From: Spongilla lacustris
Lineage: Eukaryota; Porifera; Demospongiae; Spongillida; Spongillidae
NCBI GenBank assembly: GCA_949361645.1
Contig: OX442432.1
Span: forward strand, 1,988,674-2,052,673
Direction of reading: 5' to 3'
Length of the DNA stretch: 64,000 nucleotides
The position numbers and the translations under genes were made by a program. The notes below the pieces were generated by a model. The model did not search any database. It had not been told where the DNA came from and saw only the letters and a list, made by a program, of their open reading frames with translations. Positions 30,157 to 41,700 of the stretch are shown one piece after another (position 1 is the first letter of the stretch; the number at the start of each line of letters is the position of its first letter).

Positions 30157-33100
30157 TTAGGAGGGTGGAAGCTCCCTGGCCAGGATGGCTCTAGCGATGG
30201 ACCGAACCAGGACCACATTCAACCGGCCATAAATTTCAGCCACAACTAATGCCTTGGGGGAGGACTGGTGAATGGCCAGGAAGGATGCCAGCCTGGAGAA
30301 AGTATCATGTGCCAGCTTGCCCCAATTGCCATAAGTCTCCACTGCCAATGGGATGCAGGACCAGCCCAACTCTTGGCACTTGGGACCATTGGAGTGGAGC
30401 TTGCGGGTCTCTGCTGCCAGGGCTGCCGCACCAGCCTGGTGACATGATTCACCCAAGATGACAGAGCAGAGTGGTGAGGTAATGGTCAGGTCTAGTGCCG
30501 CAGGTTTACCTCTGTCCCAGCCAGCAATGAGGATGTCAGCAGGTCTGGTGTGGGCAAGGTCTCTGGTAAGGCCATGACCTCTCTCCACATTCACACTTAG
30601 GTGGGCACGACGACAAAGGTCAAATACCTCATCTCGTAGACGATTATGGCGTGTGACCACATCCCCCCCATGCCTGCAAGTCACAGCATGGTGACCAAGA
30701 GGATCAAGAGCAGTATCGGGGCAGAATGGGCACATGGACCGACCAGAAGTATCTAACCCCAGCCACCACCTAATAGCCATCTGGAACTCATTTGACTCCA
30801 GGTGCAAGCCCAAACCAGGGGAAGGGACCACTGATAGCCAAGAGGAAGCATGAGGAGCAGCCACTGACAGAAGGCGAGCTCTGTTAGCTGGAGAGGAGGA
30901 TTCCAACAAGATGTGGAAATGTTGGGCTTGGATCATTCCTGACAAGACCTTCTGGTGAATAGGAGACTCCAGAGCAGAATTGACTGTAATGACATTAGAG
31001 GGGGAGACCTGAGCATTAAACATTGCCACTGCCTGTTGTAGGTGGATGTTATCAGCCTTGCCAAAGCCGGAGAATGACAGGGAGGCAATGAACGCTGCAG
31101 CAGCATGGTGAGAGAGGGAGCGAAGACCCAGACCCCCAAATTTTAGTCCTAGCTGTGCCTGGCTCCAGGCATCATTGGTAACATTGATGGCTGAGCACAT
31201 TACAAAGCAGTGCTTGACCTCCTCATCAAAAGACCTTAGAGCATCTGTGGCCAGGCTTGGTGGGGTAACCCTTGCTATGTGGACCATCCTGCAGAAACTA
31301 CCACACATGCGCAATAAGGAAACTGCTACCTGGAGATCGACTGCAGCAACATCCACTAGACTGGAGAGAAGCTTCCTAGACTCAGCACACCTCCCAGCGA
31401 TAAACTTAGAACAGTGTAGATAATCCCCAATTGGAGCACCTAGAATGTCCAGATTAGGCAGGAGTGAGCACCTCACCTCCGGCGGGAATGATGTGTTGCC
31501 CTGCCTGCTGAACATCTCACACTTGGCCAGGTTCACATGTAGGCCCAATGCAGGACCCAACTCCTCAATCACATGTAAGGCACGCAGTACAGCTGGGCGG
31601 GTGCCAGCCAAAGCTCCATCATCGAGGTACCACGCTTGGAGAAGGATTTCAGCACACTCCTCATCTGCGTCCAGGCTAGATACCAACTTTTGGAGGACTA
31701 GTGCAAACAGTAAGGGACCTAAAGGGTCACCCTGCTGCACTCCAGACTCAGAGCTGATCTGACCAAGAGGGTGCCATAGCAGAGGGTGGGTCCCATAACA
31801 CCAAGACACCCAAGGTAGCAACTCAGGGAAAAAAGTAGCACACTGATCAAGGACTGCTTGCCTGGAGACAATATTAAAAGCGTTCCTCATGTCTACCTTA
31901 AGTACAACAAAGTCCTCGTCCATCCAGTGCTCTTCAATGCATCCCCTGAGAGCATGGGCCACCTTCTCTGCCCCTGCACGACAGGCCACACCCAGTTGCA
32001 GGGGTTGGAAGAACTCAGTAGCCTTGTCCTTCACCAAGGCACACATACACTTCCCAGTCAGCCTCCTTATTGTCTCCCCCACCGCGATGGGCCTAATGTC
32101 AGGTGGGCAGCCCTCCTTGTTTTTGTTCAAGGCAATCAAGCAGCCTCCTGCCAAGAACTTAGACACAGATGTAGGTACCTTTCCAGCTGCCAGGATATTG
32201 ACCAACTGCCTGAGGGAGGAGCAAATGGATGTGGGAAGTGGGACACTAGCCACATCAAGCAGGTGTTGGACTCGAAGACCAGAAGGACCAGCTGCAGTGT
32301 CCTTGGGGAAGGAACGTAGGACGGAAAGGATATTGAAGTCTGGCTCAAGGGTGAGAGGGGCAGAATGGGACGCTGGAGCTACTGGAGTGGGACAGCTAGG
32401 ATGCTTAGATTTCAAAAGATGCCACGTTGTCTCATTATTTGGGGCAATACCGCTGGACTGAAGGACTCTGCAAGCTTTTCCAAACATACCAGATCTGCCT
32501 AATGACACAGCTTGGTCAATGACCTTTGTCCGATTGTTGATGGACACACTTCCAGGATGATTACGATTGGCTGATCGACTCTTGGCCAAAGACCAAAGGG
32601 CTCCAAGTTTGCCATCTGACCACATGTTGCAGAGAGAATCCACTGGCAGTGGCTTGTCATGTCGTCCCTTGCGTCGAAGTGAAGGCAGAACACATTTAGG
32701 AAGCATGAATAGCTTCAGCCATGCCTCCTCTGTGTTCTCCAGGATAACACTTCTCAAAGTAGATGACAATGCCCGGGCAAAGGCAGGCCGGGACTTTGAT
32801 GGGATGAAGCGCAAGGTGGGCTGGTCAAGGAGGCAAACGTCCTCAAAGGTTGGCAGGCTCAGCTCAGCCAGGTTGTGTGGTACATCCCCTAACACACTGT
32901 CAGGAACCGGAGCAACCACAGCACTACCAGCACATTTCCTTGGGTGGGAGGACAACCGATTGTTGGAAACTAATTGATGGCATAGGTGGCAGATGGAAAG
33001 ATCATTCTCCTCCAGCCAAAAGTTAGGCACGTCCCCAGAAAATACACCCTGGACATGGAGCGTCATGTGGGCTTTCCACATGGAAGGAGCAATATGTTCA

Positions 33101-33408
33101 GGACACCCTTCCACAATACAATGCTTCTTCCGCCGCTTTCTAGATACTCCCGGGATCTGGGAACTCGTGGTTGATTGAGAAAGGTGCGTGGGGGAGCTCT
33201 GCTGCTCCTCCGGCTGTGAATGAGTGGTGGAGGAATCCTCATGTGATTCATTACGTCGAGGTATCCTGTGACGTGGGTGTGGCAGCTGCTGTGGGTTAGA
33301 AATGAATAGCTGCTGTGACAGCTGAGTTGAGATGGGCGCCGTCTGGGCGCTCGTAGGCGACTGGGAGGTTGATGGCGATTGAACTCTATATGGTGACGAA
33401 GCAGTAAG
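30157..33408 (-). CDS. Single-ORF retrotransposon protein: Zn fingers, RT, RLE endonuclease
   Basis: About 1083 codons open from TAG at 33409-33411 to TAA at 30157. Ser/Gln/Pro-rich N-terminus (33408-33160), then C2H2 finger CIVEGC...H-MTL-H (about 33120) and a second finger CHLC...H-PRK-C. RT: AAGPSGLRVQHLLD, RPIAVGETIRRLTGK, KVDMRNAFNIVSR (motif A Asp), GVQQGDPLGPLLFAL, AWYLDDGALAG (near 31620-31640, catalytic Asp pair). CCHC knuckle CPFCPDTALDPLGHHAVTC (about 30715), RLE motifs RPADILIAGWDRG and AALDLTITSPL (PD...D). It nicks target DNA and reverse transcribes its RNA at the nick. No ATG occurs before the first finger; the first GTG is at 33114. So the start is non-AUG, further upstream and lost, or IRES-like. 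Intact enough to be a recent or active copy. Confidence 0.85.
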   Translation of the reverse strand, partial: LTASSPYRVQSPSTSQSPTSAQTAPISTQLSQQLFISNPQQLPHPRHRIPRRNESHEDSSTTHSQPEEQQSSPTHLSQSTTSSQIPGVSRKRRKKHCIVEGCPEHIAPSMWKAHMTLHVQGVFSGDVPNFWLEENDLSICHLCHQLVSNNRLSSHPRKCAGSAVVAPVPDSVLGDVPHNLAELSLPTFEDVCLLDQPTLRFIPSKSRPAFARALSSTLRSVILENTEEAWLKLFMLPKCVLPSLRRKGRHDKPLPVDSLCNMWSDGKLGALWSLAKSRSANRNHPGSVSINNRTKVIDQAVSLGRSGMFGKACRVLQSSGIAPNNETTWHLLKSKHPSCPTPVAPASHSAPLTLEPDFNILSVLRSFPKDTAAGPSGLRVQHLLDVASVPLPTSICSSLRQLVNILAAGKVPTSVSKFLAGGCLIALNKNKEGCPPDIRPIAVGETIRRLTGKCMCALVKDKATEFFQPLQLGVACRAGAEKVAHALRGCIEEHWMDEDFVVLKVDMRNAFNIVSRQAVLDQCATFFPELLPWVSWCYGTHPLLWHPLGQISSESGVQQGDPLGPLLFALVLQKLVSSLDADEECAEILLQAWYLDDGALAGTRPAVLRALHVIEELGPALGLHVNLAKCEMFSRQGNTSFPPEVRCSLLPNLDILGAPIGDYLHCSKFIAGRCAESRKLLSSLVDVAAVDLQVAVSLLRMCGSFCRMVHIARVTPPSLATDALRSFDEEVKHCFVMCSAINVTNDAWSQAQLGLKFGGLGLRSLSHHAAAAFIASLSFSGFGKADNIHLQQAVAMFNAQVSPSNVITVNSALESPIHQKVLSGMIQAQHFHILLESSSPANRARLLSVAAPHASSWLSVVPSPGLGLHLESNEFQMAIRWWLGLDTSGRSMCPFCPDTALDPLGHHAVTCRHGGDVVTRHNRLRDEVFDLCRRAHLSVNVERGHGLTRDLAHTRPADILIAGWDRGKPAALDLTITSPLCSVILGESCHQAGAAALAAETRKLHSNGPKCQELGWSCIPLAVETYGNWGKLAHDTFSRLASFLAIHQSSPKALVVAEIYGRLNVVLVRSIARAILARELPPS

Positions 33409-33414
33409 AGGCTA

Positions 33415-33437
33415 TTATTATTATTATTATTATTATT
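33415..33437. repeat. (TTA)n microsatellite between RLE copies 8 and 9
   Basis: Representative of the TTA/TAA tracts bounding the copies. Others are at 24711-24746, 25235-25248, 25345-25362, 25845-25862, 26683-26712, 29461-29486, 30071-30086, 33820-33850 and 34846-34856. Confidence 0.9.
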
Positions 33438-33818
33438 TTTAATTAAATTTCATGTTAAATTGAAGATATATAGCAGATACATAATACAGCAAGCATGTAA
33501 CACAAAAACAGTTCAAAGGGGCTCGATCCTACTAAGGATGGCCGATGCCACTGATTTTACAAGGCAGGTGTTAAGTCTGCCATACAGGTCATGAATGACG
33601 ACAGACTTTGGCTTGGAGCAGGTGATTGCTAGCCGCGATGCCAACTGAGCAAAACTCTTCACAGCCTCTTGACCCCACGCACCATAGGTCTCAACAACCA
33701 AAGGGATACAAGCCCATCCTAAATCCTCACACTTGCCATCATTGCGGTTATGCTTCCTTATCTCAGAGGTTTCAGCAGCTACTCCTGAAGATACTCCCGC
33801 TTCCGACAAATTAAGTGA

Positions 33819-33850
<32 letters not shown>
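33438..33850 (-). mobile_element. RLE retrotransposon, 5'-truncated copy 9
   Basis: Starts after (AAT)n at 33820-33850 and ends at (ATT)n 33415-33437. Encodes the last ~100 residues: LGWACIPLVVETYGAWG, VVIHDLYGRLNTCLVKSV, stop at 33513. Confidence 0.8.
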
Positions 33851-33857
<7 letters not shown>

Positions 33858-34385
33858 TATATAATTACCTCTCCTCTTACCCCGGTCACCCTGAATGAGG
33901 CCAGCATCAATGAAGGAGCCGCAGCCTTGGCTGCTGAGACAAGGAAGCATGCAGCTAATGATGCTAGGTGCCAAGCACTCGGATGGTCGTGCATTCCTCT
34001 TGCAGTGGAAATATTTGGCAATTGGGAAAGAGAGGCACAAGGTGTTTTTTCTCGCTTGGCCACTTTGCTGGCCCTGCATCAGGGTCGACCGAAGTCTACT
34101 GTTGTCAGAGACATTTATGGTCACCTCAGCATCTCTCTGGTAAGGTCAGTGGCTAGGTCCATTATGGGGCGAGAGATAGTTAATTGACACTTTTGTAGGT
34201 AGGCTAGGTGTTTAACTTTTTTCTTTGTGAGCAAGGTTGTTTTTTTTTGCCTTATGTAATGTATTCCCTGTTTAGTATATTCTGCATGTACCTTGTTTAT
34301 ATGTCTTGTATTGTTTTGTGTATATCTATAATAATTATTATTATATTTTATATAATAATAAAATTACAATTACAAATACACATAT
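33851..34385 (+). mobile_element. RLE retrotransposon, 5'-truncated copy (plus strand)
   Basis: After (TTA)n(TA)n at 33820-33862 the frame TSPLTPVTLNEASINEGAAA continues through LGWSCIPLAVEIFGNWE and IMGREIVN, stop at about 34187. A long T-rich 3' UTR ends ATAATAATAAAATTAC near 34370. Its 3' tail matches that of copy 2. Confidence 0.8.
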
Positions 34386-34858
34386 GTACCAATAACATAA
34401 ACAAAGTGAAATCACGAGGGAGTCCTAAACTAAAGTTTTTAACCCTCTGGGGTCTGGGTGCCGACACGTGAAAGTAAGGCCCTGGCTGCGCAGCGAACCA
34501 AAGTGAGGTTGAGTCGTTGGTAAATGCTGACCAAGGCTTTGGACTTGCTGCAATGTAGCTGTAAGGCCAGCCGAGCTGCTAGACGAGAGGAGTCCCTGGC
34601 TTCTGTTCCCCAGCACCCATAGGTCTCGACGGCCAGTGGAATGCAAACCCACCCCAAGGCCCTGCATTTGGGGTCGTTGGAGATGTGTTTGCGCATCTCA
34701 GCCATCCGAGCTGCAGAACCACCAGTGACCTTCGCTTCGGGCAAAGAAATAGGGTTAAGCGGAGAGGTCACAGTGATATCGAAAGCAGCTGGTTTGCCTG
34801 TGGACCAATTGGGCACCAGGTAGTCGGCTGGCCGGCTTCGGGAATTATTATTATTTAA
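34386..34858 (-). mobile_element. RLE retrotransposon, 5'-truncated copy 10
   Basis: Starts at (AAT)n about 34846-34856. Encodes RPADYLVPNWSTGKPAAFD, LGWVCIPLAVETYGCWG, ending VGTQTPEG at 34439. The 3' UTR runs to about 34386, tail-to-tail with the preceding plus-strand copy. Confidence 0.8.
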
Positions 34859-34960
34859 ACAATACACGTTACACAACACAATACCTGTCCAATGGAAAAA
34901 GTTTTACATTGCCGCTGAGATGTTGACCCGGCTTGCGGTCAGCAATTGCAAGGTCAATGG

Positions 34961-35323
34961 ATGATTCAAAGAGATGTGTGGTATATGTCTGAGCGGGAAC
35001 CCCGAAGGCAAATGACAGCTGATCTTAATAGTAGGGAGACGCTCAATTTGCAACGAAGCCAGAATAAGGTTTTGCTGTATGGCATGTCCGCGATCAACGA
35101 TGCAAGTCTCTTGAATGCTACAGTTGCAGTGGATTCCAATCCGCCTGCGGTTGGACTGTTCTACGTTGATTATACTGTTTACAGCGAGTCATGTGGATCT
35201 GACGAGACTGGTCCTCTCTCTAAACTAGAACTACTTGAGAAATTCCTCGTCCAGTATACTCCAGTACATGTATGTACTGTACCTCCGTACCGTATCTTTA
35301 CGAACGTTCGAACGCACGTATAA
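34961..35323 (+). CDS. Unrecognised ORF, possible first exon
   Basis: ATG at 34961 opens about 120 codons (MIQRDVWYMSEREPRRQMTA ... AVGLFYVDYTVYSES ... LSKLELLEKFLVQYTP). Composition is protein-like and it lies outside the retroelement pile, upstream of the START gene on the same strand. No family recognised and no donor site assigned, so it may be chance. Confidence 0.25.
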   Translation: MIQRDVWYMSEREPRRQMTADLNSRETLNLQRSQNKVLLYGMSAINDASLLNATVAVDSNPPAVGLFYVDYTVYSESCGSDETGPLSKLELLEKFLVQYTPVHVCTVPPYRIFTNVRTHV

Positions 35324-35693
35324 TTTAAAGTTTTGGTGAATTTAATAAATAAATACTACATGTACATGTCAACACGTTGTGCGGAGGCGTGTACGATTGC
35401 TGACCGATGTTAAAGTTAACGCAATGCCTCTTACCTCGCAGTATTCGATGATTGAGGTTCTCCATTAAAATTAAGATCTCGACTGTATCACCATTGAAGT
35501 TTATTTCTGAAACGGTGCTGCATGTCTACGACTCAGGTAAGTTGAAGTATAAACAAAACATCATCGTATAAAGCGCCGCTTTTTAAATGGAGGCAGTGGT
35601 CAACCCATATACCGCGGTGTCTGTAAACCAATTCTTATAGCTACTAGAGGCACCCGTGTCTTCCACCTCCCTCTCTTCATCCCATAACTCCCT

Positions 35694-36535
35694 CCTCCCT
35701 CCCTCCCTCCCTCCCTCCCTCCCTCCCTCCCTCCCTCCCTCCCTCCCTCCCTCCCTCCCTCCCTCCCTCCCTCCCTCCCTCCCTCCCTCCCTCCCTCCCT
35801 CCCTCCCTCCCTCCCTCCCTCCCTCCCTCCCTCCCTCCCTCCCTCCCTCCCTCCCTCCCTCCCTCCCTCCCTCCCTCCCTCCCTCCCTCCCTCCCTCCCT
35901 CCCTCCCTCCCTCCCTCCCTCCCTCCCTCCCTCCCTCCCTCCCTCCCTCCCTCCCTCCCTCCCTCCCTCCCTCCCTCCCTCCCTCCCTCCCTCCCTCCCT
36001 CCCTCCCTCCCTCCCTCCCTCCCTCCCTCCCTCCCTCCCTCCCTCCCTCCCTCCCTCCCTCCCTCCCTCCCTCCCTCCCTCCCTCCCTCCCTCCCTCCCT
36101 CCCTCCCTCCCTCCCTCCCTCCCTCCCTCCCTCCCTCCCTCCCTCCCTCCCTCCCTCCCTCCCTCCCTCCCTCCCTCCCTCCCTCCCTCCCTCCCTCCCT
36201 CCCTCCCTCCCTCCCTCCCTCCCTCCCTCCCTCCCTCCCTCCCTCCCTCCCTCCCTCCCTCCCTCCCTCCCTCCCTCCCTCCCTCCCTCCCTCCCTCCCT
36301 CCCTCCCTCCCTCCCTCCCTCCCTCCCTCCCTCCCTCCCTCCCTCCCTCCCTCCCTCCCTCCCTCCCTCCCTCCCTCCCTCCCTCCCTCCCTCCCTCCCT
36401 CCCTCCCTCCCTCCCTCCCTCCCTCCCTCCCTCCCTCCCTCCCTCCCTCCCTCCCTCCCTCCCTCCCTCCCTCCCTCCCTCCCTCCCTCCCTCCCTCCCT
36501 CCCTCCCTCCCTCCCTCCCTCCCTCCCTCCCTCCC
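35694..36535. repeat. (CCCT)n tract, about 210 units
   Basis: About 840 bases of essentially perfect CCCT repeat (GGGA on the other strand). It makes long spurious frames (Ser-Leu-Pro-Pro or Glu-Gly-Gly-Arg) on both strands. One-strand purine purity and G-triplets allow triplex or quadruplex structures. Confidence 0.95.
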
Positions 36536-37385
36536 TTTTGTTGTGTTGGTCATGCTTGTAACCCAAACAGTATAATTGATGTTCAATGCACTCTGGCACA
36601 CATGAATTGCATGCACAAAACGAGGGGCGAAAGTGCCAATTGAAGTTGTGCAATAAAATTGCAGCAGGTCTTTAAAAGAAAAAACATACGCCTTGTATTG
36701 CCTTTGGTCCCATCACGTTGTGGGCTGCTGCATAAAGAGAGCTTTGTTTGAAGCAAAGGAACTTTGGTGACCTGGCAAGTGACAATCCATCTAAATTTTT
36801 TTTTAGAGGTGGTCTTGTTTTCTTGGATGCTCTAGACATGTTTCCTTGTATACAGCACATGTATTTGAATAGCTTCACAATAGAAGTCATGTGCAGGCTT
36901 TGTAAGGTGTCTAATTCCAGGCAGCTTGTGGTTTATATGATGCATTCACCCTTCCAAGGTCATTAGAGATTTTGTTGGCTCTCCACTTATACTACTGCAG
37001 TTACTCACTTATCAGGTACTCCATATCAGACCACATGCTGTGCTAAGTGACACTAAAACAGATTAAGAACCACTTTGGTTTACATTGCATATCATACCTA
37101 ATACCAAGGGAAACTTTGAGACCTTATGATTTTACATTTACTAATTCATTAGTATGAGAATTCCTGATACATGTAAGCTTGTAACTACACCCCCCAAAGC
37201 CCTTCAGCCCTTGTATGCAATATTGGACAGTAATGCCATTGTCTAAGTTATATGAATAGGTTGTGATAGCTGAATGAGCCTTCATGGTCACTCATATCAC
37301 ATGATGATTGCCTCATAACCTGTTGGTCACCATGGTAATCACCATTTGGGCTACAAAGCTCTTACATATGAGGTGCAGTGGAGGG
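36536..37385. other. Spacer, upstream part of START gene
   Basis: No convincing exon identified; missing 5' exons of the START gene may lie here or further left. Confidence 0.35.
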
Positions 37386-37785
37386 TGTGTTGATGGTGTG
37401 GTCTTTGTGTGTTAGTACTGAAGTACTGTAGTGAGGGTGTAGTGAGGGTTATGTTGAAGTACTACAGTGAGGGTGTAATGACGGTTATGTGAAGTACTGT
37501 AGTGAGGGTGTAGTGAGGGTTATGTGAAGTATTGTAGTGAGGGTTATGTGAAGTACTGTAGTGCAAGTGTAGAGAGGGTTATGTTGAAGTACTTTAGTGA
37601 GGGTGTAGTGAGGGTGTAGTGAGGGTTATGTGAAGTACTGTAGTGAGGGTGTTGTGAGGGTTATGTGAAGTATTGTAGTGAGGGTTATGTGAAGTACTGT
37701 AGTGCAAGTGTAGAGAGGGTTATATGTTGAAGTACTTTAGTGAGGGTGTAGTGAGGGTGTAGAGAGGGTTATGTTGAACAGACTT
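37386..37785. repeat. GTAGTGAGGGTTATGTGAAGTACT-type minisatellite
   Basis: About 400 bases of irregular units built from AGTGAGGGTGT, AGTGAGGGTTATG and TGAAGTACTGT. Higher-order repetition of about 125 bases is visible (the phrase GTGCAAGTGTAGAGAGGGTT appears near 37563 and 37703). Confidence 0.75.
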
Positions 37786-37805
37786 CATTTATCCCTTTTG
37801 TGCAG

Positions 37806-38654
37806 GGAGCAAATCCCCATACTTGGCTTCCTAGTAGTAAGTTACCTTTGTGTGATGTTTGTCAGTTGACAATAGCATGTACAGTAGTCTAGTACCCAGA
37901 CGTATAAATATTTTGTACCAGTCTACATGTACGGGTGCACGGGACCTGTAACTTGTAGCCTGGAGCTCTAAAGGTAGTATCTTAAAAAAGAATTAAATTT
38001 AAAAAAACTATCAGTGAATGTTACATACATGTTCATGTAGGTGCCAATCAGGGATGTGTGTAAACCATGTAGTAAAGATACAGTATTGGAACATGTGGTG
38101 TCACACTGCATGTTTTTTAGCCCAAGATGGAAAGGTGGACTGGAATACACTAGGGAACACACTAACTGCTGCTCTTCTTGGAGAGGTATATAGACCCATC
38201 TGTGTTGCACGCAAGTGACATTCACTAAAAAAAAAAAAAAAGATTTTGCAGGTGTCCTATTTGGATATGAAGCATGCGGCTAAGAAAGGCAAAGAGGACA
38301 TATTGACTGACTGGTGGTAAGGCAGCACTATGTAGCTGCACTTAAATCTGAAACATTATTTTGTATCTACATACATTGCCAGCTGTAGTTAGGGTGCGAT
38401 ATATAGTTTTCTGTTTCTCAAATAACATATATGGGCACTTTACTGGGGACGTAGTACATGTTTACTTTAGGGTAACTGTAGACTTACTTTCAATTTTGCC
38501 AGCTATAACTATGAGGAGAGCAACATATCGGTGTTCACTAAGAAGGCAGCCGACGTGTCCCTTTGTTGGTGAGTCCATTTGCTGTAATCAAGTGTGTGCA
38601 CAGTATGTATGTGGATATGTACCTACATGTGTGTGTGTATGTGTGCGTGTGTGT

Positions 38655-38724
<70 letters not shown>

Positions 38725-41700
38725 AAGTACAATGTATTGTCCTGGTTCATTACACGTATGCCTTTGTGCACATTCCTGCACATTGTTATGCATGTTGTAC
38801 ACATTTCGTGTGTACATGTATGTTGTGTTCATGGTGAGGTCACTGAGGATCATGATGGGGTCACCGAGGATCATGATGGGGTTATCGAGGGGTCATGGAG
38901 GGGTCTGTATATGAAGCACAGCCAGGGTTGATATTACTCGCATGCACATTCCATCTAATGCTTTGCACCATGATCCCTCCATTTATAACATGGGTGTTAT
39001 TGATTTCTTGCAAGTCATGTGCAAGTTGTACTCATACATGTAGCAGTACCATCTGACTCGCAGATGACTATAAGTAACGCTCACATTACATCATGCACGT
39101 GAATACTACCATGGTGCTATGAATTTTATTGAAATATGAAATCTCCCCTCTCCCACCCCAGTTTCATGGCACGTGGTGTAATTGATGTTCCAGTGGCTGA
39201 TGTGGCAGAGTTTCTTAATTCTCAGCATGGACTCTTTATTGACGGCAAGCACATCCTTGTAAGCACCATGGTCTGTCACTGTGCAGGGACCGTCTTCTCT
39301 GATAGCTAGTAGTACACTCTAGCTTATACTGGCAGTTTGCTACCAGTACAAACCTACATGTGTATTTCGGTTACAAGTGTTGAACCATCAGTGACCTGTT
39401 TTGCCATGTACAGACATTGATGGTTTTATTTGTCTGTCCTCCCTGTAGTCTGCAAAGTATGTTCGTCCCATTTTGAACACCAAAACAAAGAAAGACCTTA
39501 TAGGTGAGCCTGGGGACCAGAATTACAGTTACTGCATACAAAAATTACAAACGGGAGGATTTGGGTCATGTGACTTCAATTCAAAGTAAGATTGATCAGC
39601 ATGTGCAAGATCCATATCCACCTACATGTACCCATATCACATGATAATCCACCTTATGGATTGGATTGACATCATATTACCCATATATCCATGTACGGAT
39701 TGACCTCGGCATACTGTTAACCCTAGCACTGATTTCAATTACACGTCTACATGTGTGCACTTTTTAATAAAAAAAAAACAACAACAAATTCTAAGTATGG
39801 TTGATCGTGACTTAAGATAGTGATATCATCCCTTAGGTCTATACAAATGATGTTTCAGCAGTGGTACATTGTGCAGCTGTACGTGTAGTTGTATGTTGTG
39901 ACCACATTACCGGGCACAAGGTCATGTTCCAGCTCTATGGAGTACTCCGTAGTGATTGTAGCCAAACTTTGAATAACAATTTTATAGCCACTACAATAGT
40001 AACACTTAGGTAGATGTAGGGTTAACAGTATGCCAAGGTCAATCCGTACATGGATATATGGGTACTACAGTTACTACATGTACAATTGTATGTAGGACTA
40101 CCATATGCCAAGGTGGAAGATTGATTGCACCTGCACATGCATGTACATATACAAGATTGGGTTCAGGAGAGAAGTTATGGTCATATATGATAATGTCTCT
40201 CTCCGTGCATGGTGCTTATTTTTTTGAAGCTGATTGAATAAGCCATTCAAGATATGGGTGAAACAAGTAGAGTTAATGCTTTAGTCTTTCTAGGCTTGGA
40301 AGCTTTTTTTCCCCATGTGGCAGTGAAATAGCCATTTGGAAATATTATACAAATGCTCAATGTGTATTGTTTGCATGAATAATAAAGTACCATACATTCT
40401 TATTTTCACCATGTCATACCACATATACATGTACCACATGATCTTCCTTTGGTGTTCTGATTTGGCTCCTTGCCAATTGCATGCTTAAGGTACGGTATCC
40501 CATCTACAAAAATTAATTCAGTAGTTGGAGGACTCTTCATGCATGACTTAAAGCGATTTGGACTAACAAAAGACAAGTGGGCTCTGACCCCTGTAGTTTT
40601 TTTAATTACATGTACATGTATTTGTTCTGGAGATACAGTTCCATGTATATTATATGCCTTTTCACACTTAATTCGGGCCAATATTTAATCATGTCCTACT
40701 GAATGTAGGGGAGGCGAGTACTAGTATCATTGGAACCAAAGTGGTATGTACTTGTTGATCGAATCATTAAAAAATAAACAATCTTAACAGATCAATAGTT
40801 GGAGGATGCTTGTACATGTATTTGAAGCAATTTGGACTCCCCTATAGAAAGGCAAGTGGGTTTTGAACCCTGTGGAATATTGGACTTCATATAATTGGCA
40901 AAGAGGCTTGATGCAAGACACCAAAGCACACTTGGGCCCCAGAGGCAGCCAGAGGGTGGGGGGGAGGGGGCCCAGGGGGTCTTTGCCCCCCTTTCCCAGG
41001 CTATAACGCCCCCTTCTCCTCATCCATAAATCAATCTACAATGATGCAGAGAGATTACAACATGTGGCCGTAGTTGGTAGCATAATTTAGCTTCTTGCAA
41101 GTTTATAAGCAAGGATTATCCAGAGTCAAATGGTTACGAAATATAATATGCCATGCCCATTTTAGGCACCCCTTGTTTGCTTGGCCCCTCCCCTTGGTAA
41201 ATGCTGGGGCCACCTCTGATTGGCCATACACATATGGTGTGGTATGAAATAGGAAGTAGTGACCTTTTATTATTTATACGATACAGTGTATTAAAGTTGG
41301 AGCATTTTAATAATATTTCCAAGTGTCACTGCCAATGTCTCAATTATTTCTTCTATTGCACACTCAATTTGCATTTTTCTACTCTGGCATCAATTCCATT
41401 GTTATTGAAGTAACCAAATGGGGTGTAGCATTTAGCAGAATTGCATTGACACAATGCCCATGTCCACGTGTGCTACTATTGTCCTGTTACCAAGGCACCT
41501 CCTCATGTCTAGGTTATCTACTGCTGCAACATAAATTTTTGTTTCTGCAAGGTACTGGTGACCTGTGCTATTATTGCAGGAAGGTGTTCATGGTAAATGA
41601 ACCACATTATGTGTACCATGATGTTAGTGTTACGGCACTGTTACAGGAGGATGGGAAGTTTGTTGTAACTGTTGTCTCTGTGGATTGTGCTGAGTGTCCT

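Larger units (their letters stand above)
30091..33437 (-). mobile_element. RLE retrotransposon copy 8, near full length
   Basis: The longest copy, lying between (TTA)n at 33415-33437 (its 5' side) and (ATT)n at 30071-30086 (its 3' side). It carries one uninterrupted frame (next entry), a short 3' UTR of about 70 bases and no poly(A). The 3' end is TAA-rich. Probably 5'-complete or nearly so. Confidence 0.85.

Noticed and set aside
33060..33114. Start of the retrotransposon protein at the codon at 33114
   Set aside because: That codon is GTG and homologous residues (finger cysteine, basic stretch) continue upstream in frame to 33408.
35583..36653. 356-codon frame of Glu-Gly-Gly-Arg repeats and its complement of Ser-Leu-Pro-Pro
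   Set aside because: Pure product of the (CCCT)n tract, open in all three frames on both strands; not a gene.
38538..38931. His-Thr and Cys-Val rich frames
   Set aside because: Translation of a (TG)n microsatellite.
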